From positions 1,054,001 through 1,118,000 of the forward strand of contig NC_089459.1 of the NCBI RefSeq assembly GCF_026210795.1: DNA of 64,000 nucleotides. The letters are read 5' to 3'. A model generated the notes under the pieces. It saw only the letters and a list, made by a program, of their open reading frames with translations. It was not told the DNA's origin and ran no database searches. A program made the position numbers and the translations under genes. Positions within the stretch are counted from its first letter, which is position 1. Every line of letters starts with the position of its first letter. This document shows positions 58,927-64,000 of this stretch, one piece after another. Origin of the DNA: Rhizophagus irregularis. Taxonomy: Eukaryota; Glomeromycota; Glomeromycetes; Glomerales; Glomeraceae.

Positions 58927-60135
58927 ATGGAATTCCCACCAAGTGAATCTATTTTACAGGATTATGAAAATTCTCTCGAAGCGATACAAAAAGAGAGAAG
59001 AAAAATCAAAAAAAGTATTCATAAAAAACTTTTACAGGTAACACAAAACCATTTATTAAATGAACATTTTTATTAATTATTAAAATTGTTGTATTTTGAA
59101 TAGACATCCGAAGATGTTGGATCAAGTGTTCAAATTGATGATAATAAATCGTTAAAAGTTCTGGAAAATGATTATCATAAAGTATTTGAATATTTGAATA
59201 TAGTTTAATCACGTTTAAATAAAGCTTGAGATTCAATCAATTTTTTATACTTAATATTAATAGATATATTTGAGCGAAGTTAACCTATCAGAAAAATTGA
59301 TGTTTACAAAACAAATTTATCGTTTGTTATTCGAATTTAATGATACACAAAAAAGGTATATTGAAATATTGAAATAATAATATTTGATTAATTATATAAT
59401 ACTAATTTATTAAATACCAAAAGTGATGAATTTAAACCTTTTATTGAAAAGTATGAAGAGGAAGTATGGATCAATGATATGCAAAATTTGGATAAAGAAT
59501 TTCTAAATACTCCCTGTAAGTAAATATATTAAACTTTTTATATAGTAATATTTTACTACCCCTAAAACTTTTTATTCATGATAGATACGATTCAAAAGAT
59601 GTTAACCGTATATGAAAATGACGAAACCGACGAACCCGATAAAATTCTAACTAAATGGTATTGGCAGTTGAAGGCGTATCTACGTCATGTTCCCTCCGAA
59701 AAAAATTTAACTTCTTTAGGTAATTAACTAAACGTATGTATTTATATTCTTTGCATAATTTTAAAAAAAAATTTTTTTTTTTTAAAAAAAAAAGAACTTT
59801 TACTTGTCGATGTCGTCGCGTATGATATAACTTATAATTGCAACAAACCTAACAAACCAATGTTAAAATTCAGTTCGCGTCATTCTGGTCATATCATACA
59901 AATTTGTGTTACTAGGTTTGTAATAATACGATGATTTTCCTCTTTTTTTCCTTTTTGTTAACAGTTATTCGGATAAATTATACTTTGTAGTGACTCCCGG
60001 TTTAAAATTAATTTCGATCTTCCTCTTATTAAAGCTATTGAAAAATTTCATGAACTTTCTCCTAGCATAGACTTTCCTAATTTTATAAAGTACGTAATTT
60101 GGAATGAAATGGATGAATTATTTGAATATGAATAA
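58927..60135 (+). CDS. 257-aa coiled-coil protein, unrecognised
   Basis: Seven exons: 58927-59037, 59104-59181, 59264-59355, 59424-59515, 59585-59719, 59795-59915 and 59991-60135. Total 774 nt. The first half is charged and helical (E-N-S-L-E-A-I-Q-K-E-R-R-K-I-K-K, F-E-F-N-D-T-Q-K-S-D-E-F). The second half is more globular: L-L-L-V-D-V-V-A-Y-D-I-T-Y, then K-F-S-S-R-H-S-G-H-I-I-Q-I-C-V-T and F-D-L-P-L-I-K-A-I-E-K-F. The end is acidic. A coiled coil followed by a small alpha/beta domain recalls inner kinetochore and RWD-type proteins, but I cannot name it. An alternative acceptor for the last exon at about 59965 would give a different, hydrophobic C-terminus. Confidence 0.8.
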
Positions 60136-60468
60136 AAATGGAAGTATATTTTTATTATTGCATCATTTTTGATCAACTCTGAACAGTATGACAGAGTTAC
60201 AGAATTTCTAAGAATTTCTACACTTTTCTAAAACATTCTTGATCATATCCATTAATATTTTTCAACCCTTTTAAATTTTCTTCAAACTTATCTCCCTTTA
60301 ACTGTTAAAAGTATACAGTTAATAAACAACAAAAATAATTTTCTTACAAAAAGTTAATAAAAATAGTAAAAGTCTCGTGTACATTTATTTTTCACATACT
60401 CTGCTTTTTTCCTTTTATATAAACTTACTCCTTAAAAGAAAAAAGGATCGAAAAAATATTATTTCAAT

Positions 60469-61401
60469 ATGCTTTCTTCTACAACACCAAATTATCATGA
60501 GTTTTACAATACTTCCTGCTTTCAACATTTTAAGAAACGTCCATTTGATCAAAATGACTTTGATATAGAACAGTCCGCAGATAATATATACAAAAAATTT
60601 AAACCTACACCATTAGAATCTCTAAATTCTTTATCGTTTCAACAACCAACTTCTTGTACGACTCCTTCCCGTTCTTTTCGCTTGGGAACTAATCATTCAT
60701 CTTCACCTGACTTATCTAAACTAAATCATGACGAACAAAATTTACTTTCAGATACTCCTCGAATTATCGATTTATCCACGGGAGAATATTTAGAATTAAT
60801 TCCATCCGTGGATCAATTACAAAAAAATAGAAAACCAAAACGTCCTATAGATTCAGTTGAGAATCAAGACGAATTATCAAATTCCCTTGGAATTATGGAA
60901 GAAAATAAAGAAGACTTGATAAATGATAGTTTACTTCATTCACCTAAAAGAATTCGAACTTCTAAAGAACATATGTGTAATTTTATTGAAGAAGAGGAAG
61001 AAGAGGAAGAAGAACTTGATCATAGAGTTCATAAACCCTTCGATATAATAAGAGAACTTAAAACTGGATATAAAGCAAATACTGCGGATATTCCGAAAAA
61101 ACCTCAACTCTCTCAATCCTTGTTATTACATGGTCATGGAAAATATCCAAATATAAAATTTACTGTTCCTTACCAAAAAGCAATTACTAAATATATGCGT
61201 GCACAATTACAGCATTTGAATAATAACATGGAATATGGAAATGAAGGGAAAGAATTAATTTTATATAATCCAAGAAACGATGGATTTAAGGATTATTTTG
61301 TTGATTCAAATGATAAGATATTTGAAACTTCTAAAGAAACAATGGATTTAGATTTGGATGGTCATAATGGTGATGATGAGGATCAAATGGACATAGACTA
61401 G
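60469..61401 (+). CDS. 310-aa acidic, probably disordered protein
   Basis: Single exon. Rich in serine, proline, lysine and acidic residues, with S-P-K-R-I-R and K-R-P-I-D (possible nuclear signals), an E-E-E-E-E-E-E-E run near residue 180, and an acidic end (D-G-D-D-E-D type). A somewhat more ordered segment at about 215-250 reads H-G-K-Y-P-N-I-K-F-T-V-P-Y-Q-K-A-I. A C-T-T-P-S-R-S-F motif could be phosphorylated. I do not recognise the family. A nuclear regulatory role is a guess from composition. The frame is intact and has protein-like codon use, and the start fits a short T-rich leader. Confidence 0.8.
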   Translation: MLSSTTPNYHEFYNTSCFQHFKKRPFDQNDFDIEQSADNIYKKFKPTPLESLNSLSFQQPTSCTTPSRSFRLGTNHSSSPDLSKLNHDEQNLLSDTPRIIDLSTGEYLELIPSVDQLQKNRKPKRPIDSVENQDELSNSLGIMEENKEDLINDSLLHSPKRIRTSKEHMCNFIEEEEEEEEELDHRVHKPFDIIRELKTGYKANTADIPKKPQLSQSLLLHGHGKYPNIKFTVPYQKAITKYMRAQLQHLNNNMEYGNEGKELILYNPRNDGFKDYFVDSNDKIFETSKETMDLDLDGHNGDDEDQMDID

Positions 61402-63045
61402 ATTGCTAAACCGAATTGTGTAAATTTTTTTTTTTTTACAATAAATCTAATTAAATTATGATTCAATACAAGAAGTTTTTAAAGCGATTGATTTTTTTTA
61501 AGAAACATTGCTATATCCATACTATTGTGGCGTAATAGCTTTGACGTAAATATTTTTCACGTAATGAGCAAAACTTAATCAGTTTAGTTCTTTCCAATAA
61601 TAACCATAACATAAAAAAACTAGTTCAAATTTTTACTGATTGAAATTTGCGGTATATTACTAAAATATTATTTATCATAAAATTCCTTACCAAGTAATTG
61701 ATTGTAATATATTTTAGTAAATTTAATTAACCGAAAATATTATATACTGTTAATCAATCATCAAATAAATTTATAGTAAATTTTGATTGTATTATAAAAA
61801 TAAAATTTATTATATTAATTTATCACTCAGTTAGTAATTAAAATTTATACTATTAAATTTGTTTTTAGTTAATAAAAGGAATTTAATAATAATAATTTTC
61901 TAATTTAATATTACTATATATAAATATCCCTTAAACTGTAGGGACTAAAATTAATTTGAATTTTTAAAATATCTTAAGATCTAGTGATCATAGAAAGATG
62001 AAATTATATTTGTTAAATTCCTCTTATCAAGGCGCATTTAATGGTAATAAAATCATAACTATAAAATTAATAAATAAAAAGTTATATTAATTTATAAATT
62101 TTTAGATTTTATAAGTTATCCTATCACATAATATTTGTAGAAGCCTAGAAGGACAATTTTATTTCTATCAGATTCTTCTTATTAAGACGCATCAAATGGT
62201 GGTAATTTTATATTTCTAGGGTTAATGGATAAAAAGATATTTCAATTTAAAAAATTTAGATACTAATTGTTATAATTTGATGATCATTTACTTTTAAAAA
62301 ATCATTAATCAAATTGACCTTTTTTTTGATTTTTACTTAGAAAATACTATGGAATTTATTACAAAAATATTAATTTATATAATAAAATATTTTAAGGTAT
62401 TTAAAAGTATCTTTAATTAAAAAACAAAATTGCAAGCAAATTTGGCTGCAAAACAGTTTAAGGGATAATATAAAGTAATTTTTTTATTTAATATAAATAA
62501 AAAATGTTTAAAATCCTATTTTACATAATTATATTTATATATTGGATTTTACTTTATTAATCATATTTATATAATTAAAAAAATTTGTCATGTAACCATT
62601 ACCTTTAAACTATTTACTACATTACAATGTATTATGTAATTATATTATATTATACCCATTTTAAAAAGGCAATTATACTTTTGTATGTAATATTATACAG
62701 TATGTGATTTTAATAGTATGAAAATGTGCTAATTGGTAATTTTCTGTATACACTATCCTTTTAAAGTGTGTGTAAATCTGCATAGTATATAGTTATTAAA
62801 AATATTTTTTATATATATAAATGCAAAATCTGCAAAAAATTTTTTGCTAAAATTAATATAAAAGTTCCATTCAAATTATATAACATTTTAATATATTAGC
62901 TATCTAAAGTTTGTATAATAATGCTAGCAAAAATTTAATTTTATTTTACATTATAATTTATTGATGATAGTATATATAATAATAATTTGATATACTAATA
63001 TATTTTTTTAAAATAACAGTATTGGTATATAGAGTAATTACTCAA
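61402..63045. other. AT-rich intergenic with dispersed repeats
   Basis: No gene seen. It holds two copies of the dispersed repeat at 61990-62060 and 62165-62230, then AT-rich sequence with short runs. Confidence 0.5.
61985..62232. repeat. Dispersed repeat, two direct copies
   Basis: The copies share CTTATTAAGACGCATCAAATG or the variant CTTATCAAGGCGCATTTAATG, followed by GGTAATAAAAT or GGTGGTAATTT. They relate to blocks at 20.3-20.6 and 36.0-36.3 kb. Confidence 0.6.
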
Positions 63046-63728
63046 TACAGTCAGTTCATGTTATAACGAATTTGTTGTTCAGGCTGATCTGACTTTTGTT
63101 ATAAGAAAATTCATTATTATTATAGGAAAACCTAGTATAATAAGAGAAAATTTTGTAAATTGCGGTATATCATATTACAATATAACGTAAATGATTTCAT
63201 ATCACACAGTGAAAATTACATATACTGAAATATAACTTAAAATAGTTCCCTTTTCTATATATTTTCTTTTGTAAATTTTACATATATTCTATTGCCACAA
63301 GTAGTAATCATTTAAAATTTGAAATTTTTATAAAATAGTGTATCATTATAATATAAAATTCGTTATAATGTGAGTCATTTTGTATATACTGTTTATACAC
63401 TTTACTTCGTTAAATGGTATACAGTCAAAGTTCTCTATAGCGAATTTTTATATAGCGAATAATTTGCTATAATGAAGAAAAGTTCAGGTACAGATCTTTA
63501 TATTTATAATAAATGGCTTTTAGTATAGCAAATTTCTTACTATAACAAATTTTAATCTACGGTCTGGCATTAGGATTCGTTATAGAGAACTTTGACTGTA
63601 CAGCATTTAATTAGTAAAATTCAGTATATAAGATTTTTTTTTATATGTTAAAATCTGTATCACAGTGAAAATTTGTTATACTAAATAATTCGTCATATCG
63701 AAATTCATTATAATATGAGCTGACTGTA
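63046..63728. mobile_element. TA-flanked MITE/decayed mariner-type element (outer)
   Basis: CAGTCAGTTCATGTTATAAC and (inverse) ATAATATGAGCTGACTG form the ends of a 679-bp unit flanked by TA on both sides. A further inverted copy of the end lies at 63355-63391, so the unit may be composite. It contains the inner element at 63422-63598. No reading frame. Confidence 0.75.
63420..63600. mobile_element. TA-flanked MITE nested in the outer element
   Basis: Near-perfect ends CAGTCAAAGTTCTCTATAGC and (inverse) GTTATAGAGAACTTTGACTG enclose 177 bp, with TA on both sides. It inserted into the outer element, so it is the younger of the two. Confidence 0.88.
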
Positions 63729-63784
63729 ATAATAGTATAATATGGAATTTTTATACTATTTTTTCATTTTTTTCCATACTGATA

Positions 63785-64000
63785 TTTAGTATATAATGAG
63801 GGATCAACTACATTTCTCACCTGCCGATCACTTGGCCATTTTTCCAGCAGAAGTTGCTGAAGGAAAAACTTTAGTTTTTCGCACTCGAGTGGTTGTAGAA
63901 GTGCTTTTATTATTTGATTTAGACTTATAGTCATTCTTTTCAGAACTCGAACGTGCCTTTAACTCAAAGTTTTGGTAAAGTTACAAAACTATGAAGCAGT
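63785..64000 (-). other. Coding-like fragment cut by the window edge
   Basis: On the minus strand a frame reads M-T-I-S-L-N-Q-I-I-K-A-L-L-Q-P-L and continues to L-L-E-K-W-P-S-D-R-Q, then V-R-N-V-V-D-P-S-L-Y, ending near 63760. GTGAGA after S-D-R-Q could be a splice donor. A second open frame in the same place reads K-S-T-S-T-T-T-R-V-R-K-T-K-V-F-P. I cannot tell which, if either, is real. Composition is less AT-rich than the flank. Confidence 0.3.

Overview
The window is a very AT-rich eukaryotic (fungal) segment. It has many short introns (mostly 50-110 bp, GT-AG), long tracts of transposon debris, and genes in clusters. Several traits point to an arbuscular mycorrhizal fungus of the Rhizophagus type (Glomeromycotina): a kinase with a CxxC leader and an H-K-D-I-H-C-K-N catalytic loop, two intronless F-box/leucine-rich proteins, a small SPRY protein, and a lineage-type nuclease-like protein. 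The species is inferred from style and was not verified by a search.

Layout. 0.8-3.2 kb: a protein kinase whose 3' half is a chain of tiny exons, all split in phase 1. 3.8-5.5 kb (-): a secreted proteinase K-like subtilase. 6.8-10.0 kb (-) and 10.7-14.4 kb (+): a divergent pair, an FHIP/RAI16-like protein (dynein-Hook cargo adaptor family) and a SCYL1/Cex1-like pseudokinase with HEAT repeats. 15.1-18.0 kb: three copies of a ~50-bp GC-richer repeat, then a nine-exon gene for a 553-aa nuclease-like protein. 18-31 kb: repeat-dominated, with several MITE families, a 535-bp palindrome, a broken Tc1/mariner element, a hAT-like remnant carrying a MITE, and one unrecognised multi-exon reading frame. 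31.2-32.7 kb (-): an F-box protein. 33.8-34.9 kb: a SPRY protein. 35-45 kb: mostly AT-rich sequence with decayed repeats. 45.3-47.7 kb (-): a three-repeat Myb factor whose introns are all in phase 0.

50.1-61.4 kb is a compact housekeeping cluster: a possible mitochondrial 122-aa protein, Hikeshi/OPI10 (Hsp70 nuclear import), Trm9 (tRNA wobble uridine methyltransferase), a PQ-loop membrane protein, a second F-box protein, SPC3 (signal peptidase), Mdm35 (mitochondrial intermembrane space), a 257-aa unrecognised protein and a 310-aa acidic disordered protein. 61.4-64 kb returns to repeats with nested TA-flanked MITEs and an edge fragment of a possible gene.

Exon models were built by hand. For the complete models the summed exon lengths are divisible by three, with consensus-like splice sites throughout. 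No tRNA, rRNA or CRISPR was recognised. The most unusual signal is the uniform intron phase with micro-exons in the kinase (phase 1) and the Myb gene (phase 0). This would let exons be included or skipped without breaking the frame.
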